Source of the DNA: an uncultured Opitutia bacterium | GTDB lineage: Bacteria > Verrucomicrobiota > Verrucomicrobiia > Opitutales > Opitutaceae | Length of the DNA stretch: 5,289 bases | Assembly (NCBI GenBank): GCA_903938935.1 | Contig: CAJAFD010000487.1 | Span: 1 to 5,289 of the forward strand | Direction of reading: 5' to 3' | Shown: piece by piece, positions 1 through 5,289 of the stretch | How positions within the stretch are numbered: the first letter of the stretch is position 1 | Layout of the letters: each line of letters starts with the position of its first letter | The notes under the pieces: model-generated | What the model was told of the DNA's origin: nothing | Seen by the model: the letters and a program-made list of their open reading frames with translations, nothing else | Database searches by the model: none | Position numbers and translations under genes: made by a program

Positions 1-569
1 GCGGGAATGGCGTAGTCCCAGTGCGCGAGCGTCCAGCCCGCGAAAAACAAAAAGGCCAGTGTGGAAAATTGGAGGTAAGCGTTGCGGCGAGAGAAATATT
101 TGCCGCGCAGCCGGGCGGGAACCCATTCCTGCACCCAAGAATTCCACGACACGCCGGCGACGGCCGCGAAGCAACTGGAGACGAAAAACCACAGAATGAG
201 CCAACGCGCGGCGATGGTAGGGTCGGTGCGCGGTATCCACGGCAAACCTACGCCAAGCCCCATCCAGAGGGCGAGGTGGATGCAAGCGGCGGTCACAGTG
301 ACCGTCTTCGGTGGGCGCCAACGGGCAATAAACGGTGCCGCGAAAATTTGGAAAAAATTAGCGATGAACGGCATCGCCGTGAGCAATCCGATCGCGGGCT
401 TGGGTAAGACGAAGGCTTTGGTGACCAGTGCGGTGATGAAGACATTGACCGGTAGCGACATCGTCACGATGGGCATGGCGACAATACCGTCGGCCGTGCA
501 CAGGCGGAAGCTGCGGGCGAGATCGTGCTTTTTTTGAGTAGCGGAGGTGGTCGCGGTGGTTGCGTTCAA
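1..569 (-). CDS. MFS transporter, N-terminal half (3' end off the window)
   Basis: This is a major facilitator superfamily secondary transporter of the inner membrane; the substrate cannot be read from sequence. From a TTG at 569-567 the frame stays open for 189 codons to the left edge, so about half of a usual 400-430 residue MFS protein is present. It shows a short polar N-terminus (about 1-18), then hydrophobic segments near 28-50, 60-82, 90-110, 122-142 and 168-182. The clearest hallmark is RLRGKYFSRRN at residues 153-163, after a W-rich segment (SWNSWVQEWVP, 141-151); this resembles the R-G-K/R cytoplasmic loop of MFS proteins, here apparently after the fourth helix. No ATG occurs before codon 32, which lies inside the first helix, so a TTG start is preferred; a TTG at 611-609 in the same frame is possible but would place the start in the tail of a likely terminator. 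No Shine-Dalgarno motif precedes either. It follows the GT9 gene by 103 bp. Confidence 0.83.
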   Translation of the reverse strand, partial: MNATTATTSATQKKHDLARSFRLCTADGIVAMPIVTMSLPVNVFITALVTKAFVLPKPAIGLLTAMPFIANFFQIFAAPFIARWRPPKTVTVTAACIHLALWMGLGVGLPWIPRTDPTIAARWLILWFFVSSCFAAVAGVSWNSWVQEWVPARLRGKYFSRRNAYLQFSTLAFLFFAGWTLAHWDYAIP

Positions 570-583
570 CGTGGAAGGCGCGC

Positions 584-613
584 AATCAAAGGCCGCGCCG
601 CAGATAATCAAAG
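584..613. repeat. Pair of direct repeats AATCAAAG upstream of the MFS gene
   Basis: The octamer AATCAAAG occurs at 584-591 and again at 606-613 in the same orientation. The repeats are 22 bp apart start to start, about two turns of the helix, in the short gap before the MFS start at 569. Such spacing would suit a regulator bound on one face of the DNA, but the copies are short and the second lies in the tail of the predicted terminator. Chance is a fair alternative. Confidence 0.25.
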
Positions 614-632
614 ATAAACCGCGCTCTCGCGG
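610..632 (-). terminator. Possible intrinsic terminator after the GT9 gene
   Basis: On the minus strand CCGCG-AGAG-CGCGG (632-619) forms a perfect five-pair, all-GC stem with a four-base loop. It is followed at once by the T-rich run TTTATCTTT (618-610). It lies 40 bp past the GT9 stop and before the MFS start, where the end of the GT9 transcript would be expected. The stem is short and the tail is interrupted, so the call is tentative. Confidence 0.38.
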
Positions 633-672
633 CGAAGCGTCTAAGTCCGCTCGCAGTTCCCGCCTGCCTTGG

Positions 673-1557
673 CTACGCGGCGCCGAGAAGGGAGCTGATG
701 GCTGTTTGAGCGCTGGCCAAGGAGATGCTGGCTACGCTCGAGCTCGACTGTAGCCCGTGAACGTGCGGTGCGGGCGGAGCCCAGATGGCAGGATCGGTGG
801 GGCCAAAAAAAAGCAGACTCGGCACGGAGCACGCGGCGGCGAGATGGCTGATCCCGGAGTCGTGACCGAGAAAAAGACGACAGTTGGAGAATTCGCGGAT
901 AAGGGTTTCGAGCGGGAGCTGGTGCGCGGCGGCGCCGAGCGGGGCGAAGGCGAGGCGCGTGGTGGAGCTCTCAGCTTCGCCGGTGATGATCAGCAGTTCG
1001 GCGTGGTGGTGGGAGCAGAGCCACGTGGCGAGTTCGAGCCAGCGCTCAAGCGGCCAATTTTTTTGCGGTGAACCGCTGCCGGGATGAATCGCGATGCGCT
1101 GGGTTTTTAGGAGAGCGGTCCGCTCGGCCAGAGGGTAAAAAATGGCGGGAGTGGCGATATCTAGCGCTCGCAGTGGTGTGCAGTAGTGGGCGGCGGCGGG
1201 CGCGCAGGTCGGATGGGCGGGTGCGTTTAAAAATGTCTGCGCGGGATGAAGCGGTAAGTGGTGGGCGAGGTCGGCGTCGGGGTCGGGCCAGAAATTGAGG
1301 ATGACATCGAAGCTCGCGAGCCAGGTGGCGAAATCAGCGGGGAGTGGGGCGCGTTCGTAGAGCGCGGCCCAGCGGGCTTCGTGTTGAGAATGGACGGCGT
1401 CGATCAGGCCGCGGGCGAAGGCGAGCTCCGCGGCAGAAGCGTTGCCCGCGAGCTCGATGCGGGCCGCGGGTGCGTGTTGGCGGAGTGCGGCGAGCGCGGG
1501 GAGGGTGACGATGAAATCACCGAGCGCGCCGCCTCTAAGGACGAGGATGCGGCGCAT
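673..1557 (-). CDS. Glycosyltransferase family 9 protein (heptosyltransferase-like)
   Basis: This is a GT-B fold sugar transferase of family GT9, the family of the ADP-heptose:LPS heptosyltransferases WaaC, WaaF and WaaQ. These act at the inner face of the cytoplasmic membrane on lipid-linked core oligosaccharide. The 294-residue protein opens with MRRILVLRGGALGDFIVTLP. D14 of GALGD matches the catalytic Asp of the family. The C-terminal nucleotide-sugar domain carries HPGSGSPQKNWP (158-169, with the conserved Lys at 166), GHDSGISHLAAA (231-242) and FFGPTDPAIWAP (250-261). It is somewhat shorter than the usual 320-350 residues, mainly in the middle, but all motifs are intact. The frame is open upstream to 1824, but that extension reads through the DUF3108 gene and resembles nothing; the ATG at 1557 places the family motif at the N-terminus. 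The start lies 23 bp inside the DUF3108 gene, which suggests translational coupling. Donor and acceptor sugars cannot be assigned. Confidence 0.93.
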   Translation of the reverse strand: MRRILVLRGGALGDFIVTLPALAALRQHAPAARIELAGNASAAELAFARGLIDAVHSQHEARWAALYERAPLPADFATWLASFDVILNFWPDPDADLAHHLPLHPAQTFLNAPAHPTCAPAAAHYCTPLRALDIATPAIFYPLAERTALLKTQRIAIHPGSGSPQKNWPLERWLELATWLCSHHHAELLIITGEAESSTTRLAFAPLGAAAHQLPLETLIREFSNCRLFLGHDSGISHLAAACSVPSLLFFGPTDPAIWAPPAPHVHGLQSSSSVASISLASAQTAISSLLGAA

Positions 1558-2332
1558 CGGAGGTGGGAGCGCTAGGCGGTTGGTAGGACGTGAGCGTGGC
1601 GACACCGGAACCGAATTTGAATTCGACCTCGAAGCGGACCGGCAGACGGCGCGGATCGTTATGCGCGATCCAGACACGGACGGCGGTGCCGCGTTTGAAC
1701 ATGCCTTTGGGCGGAGTTTTTTCCATGCGCGGCTCCAGTACGAGGGTGTTGAAGGTGCCAAGCGGAGTGGTGATGGATTCGTAGCGCACGGCGCGGATCG
1801 TGAGCTCGTAGGCTTCTTCTTCAAAGAGGACGAGGGCGTCGCGGTGTTCGCCGGGTTTGAGGTCCCACGTGCGCGTGTTGATGAGGCTCAGGATGAGATC
1901 GAGGGGTTCGCCTGCGGGCAGAGGGAAATCGAGGTTTTTGGCGGGGTTAAATTCATCGCGATAGAATGCGGTGCGAGTGGCGTAGTCGAAGGTGGTGCGG
2001 TTACGGGTGTTTTTATTCGAAGTGGTGCTGGTTTCGAGGTGGGCGCGGAGTTGGCCGGTGCGAGCATCAACGAGGGCTTCCGCGCGGGCATCGAAGGCGT
2101 AGAGCTTGCGGGCGAGTCCGCGCGTGGCCGTCGTGGTGACGGTGAGAAGGTGCGGCGGATTAGATTCGGGCGCAGAGTTTTCGGTGAAGATTTTGATTTC
2201 TCCGGCGTTATTAAAAAGGCTCCAGCCGACGCGGTAGGTGAGTACTTCGCCCGGGCGGAGGGCGAGTTGGGCCGAGAGCGGGGTGAACGCGACAGCGCTG
2301 AGAAAAATAAGAGCGAGCCAAAGGCGAGTCAT
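1535..2332 (-). CDS. DUF3108 domain-containing secreted protein
   Basis: This is a 265-residue protein of the DUF3108 family, whose function is unknown. Residues 1-21 look like a Sec signal peptide: Arg at position 3, a hydrophobic core LWLALIFLSAVAF, and a likely cut after PLSA. The mature part should therefore be periplasmic or attached at the envelope. Family features are GEVLTYRVGW near the mature N-terminus (28-37), PLGTFNTLVLEP (190-201) and VWIAHNDPRRLPVRFEVEF (220-238) followed by a GSG turn (241-243). These fit the beta-rich barrel-like fold I associate with the family. The last 15 residues are Pro/Ser-rich and are encoded partly in the overlap with the GT9 start. There is no lipobox cysteine, so a lipoprotein is unlikely. 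The start is the ATG at 2332, chosen because the signal peptide begins there. It is 39 bp after the nuclease gene, with no Shine-Dalgarno motif. Linkage to GT9 hints at an envelope role, which is inference. Confidence 0.9.
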   Translation of the reverse strand: MTRLWLALIFLSAVAFTPLSAQLALRPGEVLTYRVGWSLFNNAGEIKIFTENSAPESNPPHLLTVTTTATRGLARKLYAFDARAEALVDARTGQLRAHLETSTTSNKNTRNRTTFDYATRTAFYRDEFNPAKNLDFPLPAGEPLDLILSLINTRTWDLKPGEHRDALVLFEEEAYELTIRAVRYESITTPLGTFNTLVLEPRMEKTPPKGMFKRGTAVRVWIAHNDPRRLPVRFEVEFKFGSGVATLTSYQPPSAPTSDAPHPRP

Positions 2333-2371
2333 GGGGACGTCGAGCGAAGCGAGATGGTTTAAGGAGATTGG

Positions 2372-3355
2372 CTAGGCGAGCGGGAGTTCAGTTTGGAAAT
2401 CGGTGCCGATGGGCTGGGCGGCGATGCCGAGAGCGCGCAGGGTGGCCGCGAAGGGTTTGGCGAAGCCGTGGAGGGTGTAGACACGTTTGGGTTGGACGAG
2501 TTCGACGTAGCGCAGCAGTGACGGGTAATCGGCGTGGTCGGAGAGCGGGAAGGCCGCGGCGTGTTGTTGGCCGTGAAACGGACGTGAGTCGAGGGCCCAG
2601 CCGGTAATCGAGGCGGTGCGCGGAGCGGCGATCCGTTTGAGGAGTCCGGGTGCGTGCGGCGGGCAGATGACGACGTGACCGGCGTGGGTGGCTGCGTCGA
2701 ATTCAGTGTGCGGCGGGAAATCGAGCCCCAGTTGTGCGCAGATGCGAGTGAGGCGGTGCGTCTCGGATTGGAGCATGATCGGTAGACCAGCGTCGGCGAG
2801 GGCGCGCAGGACTTCTTGGCTTTTACCTAGGCTATAACACAGCAGTACGGGCGTGGCGCCGGCAGCGAGGGTCTCACGGCAAAAAGCCACGAGGTTGACG
2901 ATGATTTCAGCGCTGGGGGGGAAGACGTAGCGTGGGAGCCCAAAGGTGGTCTCCATGATGAGGGTATCGGCGCGTGGGGTGGCGCAGGGTTCGGCGGCGT
3001 GGCTCGGGAGGAGTTTGAAATCGCCGCTGTAAAGCAGCGTTCCGTGCGTGGTGTGATCGAGAAGGATCTGCGCGGAACCGAAAATATGTCCGGCGGGATG
3101 AAGAGTGACGGTGCACTCGGGGGTGAGTTGCTCGGTGTGGCCAAAGGGCAAAATGTGCTCGACGCGCTTTTTGCTCGGGAGGCGGGCGCGCATCAGGCGG
3201 GCGGTCGGTCGCGTGCAGATGACCTCGGCGTGACGGGCCATGTGATCGGAGTGCGCGTGGGAAACGAAGGCACGCTCGGCGCGGCGGGTCGCGTCGAGGG
3301 ACCAGCCGATTTGGGGCAGATGAATGCCGTGTTGAAACTGAATCTCCCAAGCCAT
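2372..3355 (-). CDS. MBL-fold/beta-CASP nuclease, ligase-associated DNA exonuclease type
   Basis: This is a metallo-beta-lactamase fold nuclease of the beta-CASP group (COG1236; relatives SNM1/Artemis, CPSF-73 and RNase J), probably a cytoplasmic, zinc-dependent DNA or RNA nuclease. The 327 residues hold every catalytic motif: D21 (motif 1), HAHSDH 33-38 (motif 2), H90 in PAGHIFGS (motif 3), D112 in YSGDF (motif 4), E135 in METTFG (motif A), H274 in LSDHAD (motif B) and H296 in LHGF (motif C). The beta-CASP cap lies about 140-260. The length of about 330 residues, the GLPRYVFPP segment (139-147) and the GWALDSR segment (252-258) match the short bacterial proteins called ligase-associated DNA exonucleases. 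Those are usually encoded beside an ATP-dependent DNA ligase and an Lhr-like helicase; neither is visible here. The first ATG (3355) gives a sensible N-terminus. Function as a nuclease is well supported; the DNA-repair role rests on family resemblance. It is 92 bp after the zinc-ribbon gene and 39 bp before DUF3108. Confidence 0.93.
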   Translation of the reverse strand: MAWEIQFQHGIHLPQIGWSLDATRRAERAFVSHAHSDHMARHAEVICTRPTARLMRARLPSKKRVEHILPFGHTEQLTPECTVTLHPAGHIFGSAQILLDHTTHGTLLYSGDFKLLPSHAAEPCATPRADTLIMETTFGLPRYVFPPSAEIIVNLVAFCRETLAAGATPVLLCYSLGKSQEVLRALADAGLPIMLQSETHRLTRICAQLGLDFPPHTEFDAATHAGHVVICPPHAPGLLKRIAAPRTASITGWALDSRPFHGQQHAAAFPLSDHADYPSLLRYVELVQPKRVYTLHGFAKPFAATLRALGIAAQPIGTDFQTELPLA

Positions 3356-3421
3356 GTCCCACGCAAAGGGCGAGGCCCGTGAAACGAAAGACGAAAGGCG
3401 CCGGTCAGCTAATTAATCTGC

Positions 3422-3439
3422 CTAGGTTTCAATACCCAG
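3422..3439 (-). terminator. Weak hairpin just after the zinc-ribbon gene
   Basis: On the minus strand CTGGGT-ATTGAA-ACCTAG can form a six-pair stem with one G-U wobble and a six-base loop, beginning 9 bp after the stop at 3448. There is no T-run after it, only the AT-rich ATTAATTA. It could be a 3'-end stabilising hairpin or a weak terminator ending the AI-2E/zinc-ribbon unit. Chance is likely enough that confidence is low. Confidence 0.18.
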
Positions 3440-3447
3440 CTCTGTGA

Positions 3448-3714
3448 TCAGCGCAGGCCGAGAGCAGAAAGGAGGATAATCACTAACACCGCTACTCCGG
3501 TGATGATCCAATACCAAGCCAGCCCGCCGGAGTTTTTGTGAGCGGACGCTGGGTGCTCGGAGTCGGCTTCAGGTAAATCGAGTCCGTCGTAGATCGAGGT
3601 TTCGCGCCAGCCAGTGCGCTCGTCTGCGCCGCACTCGGGACACGCTTGGGCTTGTGGCGAAATCTCGGCGCCACACTGGGCGCATTCCGGAGGAGACGAA
3701 GGGATGCGAGCCAC
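3448..3714 (-). CDS. Small zinc-ribbon protein with C-terminal membrane helix
   Basis: This is an 88-residue protein of unknown function. An N-terminal zinc ribbon is formed by CAQCG (11-15) and CPECG (25-29), a C-X2-C-X10-C-X2-C pattern that should bind one zinc. It is followed by a conserved-looking stretch DERTGWRETSIYDGLDLPE (31-49), a polar linker (50-64) and one hydrophobic helix LAWYWIITGVAVLVIILLSA (65-84) ending at residue 88. The helix at the very C-terminus implies a membrane-anchored protein with the zinc ribbon probably in the cytoplasm. The start is the GTG at 3714, 10 bp after the transporter stop. An ATG at 3849 in the same frame would add 45 residues read out of frame through the transporter gene, so it was rejected. 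The close spacing implies co-transcription and probable translational coupling with the AI-2E gene. I have seen similar short zinc-ribbon proteins in Verrucomicrobiota, but no function is known to me. Confidence 0.86.
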   Translation of the reverse strand: MARIPSSPPECAQCGAEISPQAQACPECGADERTGWRETSIYDGLDLPEADSEHPASAHKNSGGLAWYWIITGVAVLVIILLSALGLR

Positions 3715-3724
3715 GAAAAATAAA

Positions 3725-4879
3725 TCAGGCGGCAAAATATTTAAGCTTAACCAGCCGCCACGCGGTGACGAAGAACGCGGTGAGCGGGATCGCGAGTAAC
3801 ATCCCCAGCACACCGTCGAAGGCGGTGCCCCAGAAGAAAATCGCGACAATGATCGTGACCGGATGCAGGCCGGTGCGTGCGCCCATGATTTTGGGCGTGA
3901 GTACCCAGCCCTCGATAAGCTGTACGACCATTTTTACGGCGAGCACCAATCCGACGAGTTTCCATCCGCCATCGGACTGGAGGAACGCGAGCGGCAAGGT
4001 GAGCGCGAGGCCGATGATGCTACCGAGGTAGGGGACGATGTTCAGCACGCCGACGCACAGGCCGATGAAGAGGCCAAATTTTAATCCGATGAGGCTAAAA
4101 CCCAGCGCCAGCATGGCCCCCATGATCAGCCCAATGAGGATTTGCCCGCGGAAAAAAGAAGCGATGATGCCGATGAATTCACGCACGAGAAAAATCAGGT
4201 CATCGCGCACCGCAGGTTTTAAAAACGAAAGGTGCTCCGGCAGGTTTTTCGTCGGATCACCACCGACCGAGAGTAGAAAGAAAAAGAGATAAACGGGAAT
4301 GATCGCGACGTGGGTCGCGAATGCGCCGAGGCCAAGCAGGCTGCCCCCAGCGGCACGCAAGGAGGGAAGCGTTTGCTTGAGTAAATTTTGCGCTTCGACA
4401 CCGAGTCCCTCGCTGATTTGACGGACGACAGGGTTGGCGAGTTGGCGTTGGGCAAAGGTGACCCAGTCGGGATAATGCGTCTCGATGTAGAGACTGGCTT
4501 GTTCCCCCAGCGTGGGCACGTAGCCGATGAAATCGAGCACTTGGTCCACTAAAGGTGGTAGGAGCAGCAACAACGTGCCGCTACAGATCAACAACGCGGT
4601 CCCGTAAATCACCACGACGGCCGTGATACGCCTTAAATGTAGCCGAGCGCCCAATAAATCCACGATGGGTCGCAACATCAAGGCGAGCACACCCGCGACA
4701 GCTAACGGCCAGAGCACACTTGAGAAAAAACTGATCATGCGCCCGAGGGCGATGCCGCTTGCAATGAGAAGAGCGAGGGCGCCGCAAACCGCGGCGAGGG
4801 TGAGCGCGAAACCGACCGTGCGACGCTGGCTAGCGGTGAGGAGCGAAGTGCTGGGCGAAGATTCGGGGGCGCCGGACAT
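3725..4879 (-). CDS. AI-2E family transporter
   Basis: This is a polytopic inner-membrane protein of the AI-2E (PF01594, formerly UPF0118) family. Characterised members have been linked to export of autoinducer-2 or to Na+/H+ antiport, so the substrate here is open. The 384 residues show hydrophobic segments at about 22-46, 52-72, 86-110, 180-204, 236-264, 266-298, 306-324 and 340-372. A large amphipathic stretch lies between the third and fourth (112-178). Family motifs are FRGQ (243-246), NIVPYLGSIIG (280-290), EGWVLTPKIMG (323-333) and GLHPVTIIVAIFFWG (337-351) followed by GVLGMLLAIPLTA (356-368). The length is close to the usual 340-380, so it is complete. The ATG at 4879 gives a 20-residue polar N-terminus before the first helix. 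No Shine-Dalgarno motif is seen. It lies 60 bp after the RND gene and 10 bp before the zinc-ribbon gene. Confidence 0.95.
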   Translation of the reverse strand: MSGAPESSPSTSLLTASQRRTVGFALTLAAVCGALALLIASGIALGRMISFFSSVLWPLAVAGVLALMLRPIVDLLGARLHLRRITAVVVIYGTALLICSGTLLLLLPPLVDQVLDFIGYVPTLGEQASLYIETHYPDWVTFAQRQLANPVVRQISEGLGVEAQNLLKQTLPSLRAAGGSLLGLGAFATHVAIIPVYLFFFLLSVGGDPTKNLPEHLSFLKPAVRDDLIFLVREFIGIIASFFRGQILIGLIMGAMLALGFSLIGLKFGLFIGLCVGVLNIVPYLGSIIGLALTLPLAFLQSDGGWKLVGLVLAVKMVVQLIEGWVLTPKIMGARTGLHPVTIIVAIFFWGTAFDGVLGMLLAIPLTAFFVTAWRLVKLKYFAA

Positions 4880-4939
4880 GGCGCTCAGGATTGGCCGAAG
4901 CGGCGCGTTTTGACTAGCGCGAAAATATTCGATCCTAAC

Positions 4940-5289
4940 TTATGACGTCGGGGTCGTTCCCGGGCTGCCGTGGTGGCGCCAAAACCAACGCGCCATCGCG
5001 GGCAACAGAATGATCGCGCCGAGCATGTTTACCAAAAACATGAATGTGAGCAAAATACCCATGTCGGCCTGGAATTTGAGATCGGAGAAAATCCACAAGC
5101 TGACGCCGATCGCGAGTGTGAGGCCGGTGAAGACGATCGCCGCGCCGGTGTCTTTGAAAGCGATGATCATAGCGTCTTCAAAATGGGCGCCGGATTTCAT
5201 AGCCGTTTCCAGTCGCGCAAAAAGGTAGATGCCGTAATCCACGCCGATGCCGACGCCCAGAGCGACGACGGGTAGCGTGGAGGTTTTTA
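4940..5289 (-). CDS. RND superfamily (HAE3/MMPL-type) exporter, C-terminal end
   Basis: This is the last 115 residues of an RND-type, proton-driven exporter of the inner membrane (COG1033 group); the 5' end lies beyond the right edge. The visible part begins with LPVVALGVGIGVDYGIYLFARLE, whose Asp17-Tyr18 pair matches the DY pair of the proton relay in transmembrane helix 10 of MmpL3-like proteins. Next come TGAAIVFTGLTLAIGVSLW (47-65, helix 11), SDLKFQADMG (68-77) and LLTFMFLVNMLGAIILLPAM (79-98, helix 12), then a short polar tail ending PTS. The order and spacing are those of the family's C-terminal end, and the TAA stop is at 4942-4940. A GTG at 5242 lies inside helix 10 and is not a real start; the frame is open to the window edge. 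HAE3 proteins export lipids, hopanoids or other hydrophobic compounds in different bacteria; the substrate here cannot be told. Confidence 0.93.
   Translation of the reverse strand, partial: KTSTLPVVALGVGIGVDYGIYLFARLETAMKSGAHFEDAMIIAFKDTGAAIVFTGLTLAIGVSLWIFSDLKFQADMGILLTFMFLVNMLGAIILLPAMARWFWRHHGSPGTTPTS

Noticed and set aside
757..1071. Plus-strand open frames opposite the GT9 gene
   Set aside because: They mirror the codon bias of the glycosyltransferase gene and show no domain-like features.
1558..1824. 89-residue N-terminal extension of the GT9 frame
   Set aside because: It overlaps the DUF3108 coding region in another frame, is Ser/Pro/Arg-rich shadow sequence, and GT9 proteins begin at the RILVLRGGALGD motif.
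2341..2353. CGAGCGAAGCGAG between the nuclease and DUF3108 genes as an inverted repeat
   Set aside because: It reads as a near mirror repeat rather than an inverted repeat and does not form a stable hairpin.
1442..2362. A 306-codon open frame on the plus strand opposite the DUF3108 gene
   Set aside because: It is antisense to two genes with clear family motifs. Its Gly/Arg/Glu-rich composition is typical of the complement of a GC-rich gene, and it resembles no known fold.
3715..3849. 45-residue N-terminal extension of the zinc-ribbon frame from an ATG at 3849
   Set aside because: It lies inside the AI-2E gene out of frame and looks like shadow sequence; the GTG directly after the transporter stop is more plausible.
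3654..4084. Plus-strand open frames opposite the AI-2E transporter
   Set aside because: Antisense to a gene with strong family motifs; no independent start signal or recognisable domain.
4894..4904. Small hairpin GCCGCTTCGGC between the RND and AI-2E genes
   Set aside because: Only four pairs with a three-base loop and no T-run after it; too weak to call a terminator.
4880..4939. AT-rich AATATTTT in the 60-bp gap as a -10 box for the AI-2E gene
   Set aside because: No acceptable -35 hexamer is found at 16-18 bp upstream, so no promoter was called.

Overview
The window is a GC-rich, gene-dense bacterial chromosomal segment. All seven recognisable protein genes lie on the minus strand, so the transcriptional order runs from right to left. 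Gene content resembles an envelope-bearing (Gram-negative type) bacterium: a heptosyltransferase-like GT9 enzyme, a DUF3108 protein with a signal peptide and an RND/MMPL exporter. The style of the MFS protein and of the small zinc-ribbon/membrane protein, and the lack of Shine-Dalgarno motifs, made me think of the Verrucomicrobiota (Opitutaceae-like). That placement is an inference from protein style, not a demonstrated assignment.

Layout in transcription order: (1) the C-terminal 115 residues of an RND-superfamily (HAE3/MMPL-type) exporter, entering from the right edge and ending at 4940; (2) a complete AI-2E family (PF01594) membrane transporter, 4879-3725; (3) a small protein with a C-X2-C / C-X2-C zinc ribbon and one C-terminal membrane helix, 3714-3448, starting with GTG 10 bp after the transporter stop; (4) a metallo-beta-lactamase/beta-CASP nuclease of the type called ligase-associated DNA exonuclease, 3355-2372; (5) a secreted DUF3108 protein, 2332-1535; (6) a GT9 glycosyltransferase, 1557-673, whose start overlaps the DUF3108 gene by 23 bp; (7) the N-terminal half of an MFS transporter, from a probable TTG at 569 off the left edge.

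Two tight pairs are evident from spacing: AI-2E transporter with the zinc-ribbon protein, and DUF3108 with GT9. The remaining gaps are 39-103 bp. A GC-rich hairpin with a T-rich tail follows the GT9 gene and probably ends that unit before the MFS gene. The common theme is the cell envelope (export, membrane transport, surface-sugar transfer, periplasmic protein), with the nuclease as the outlier.

No RNA gene, CRISPR array, insertion sequence or phage gene was seen, and no gene-free stretch exceeds about 105 bp. Most of the window is ordinary. The points most worth a second look are the orphan nuclease without its usual ligase/helicase partners, the uncharacterised zinc-ribbon/membrane protein linked to the AI-2E transporter, and the lack of Shine-Dalgarno motifs before all six visible starts.
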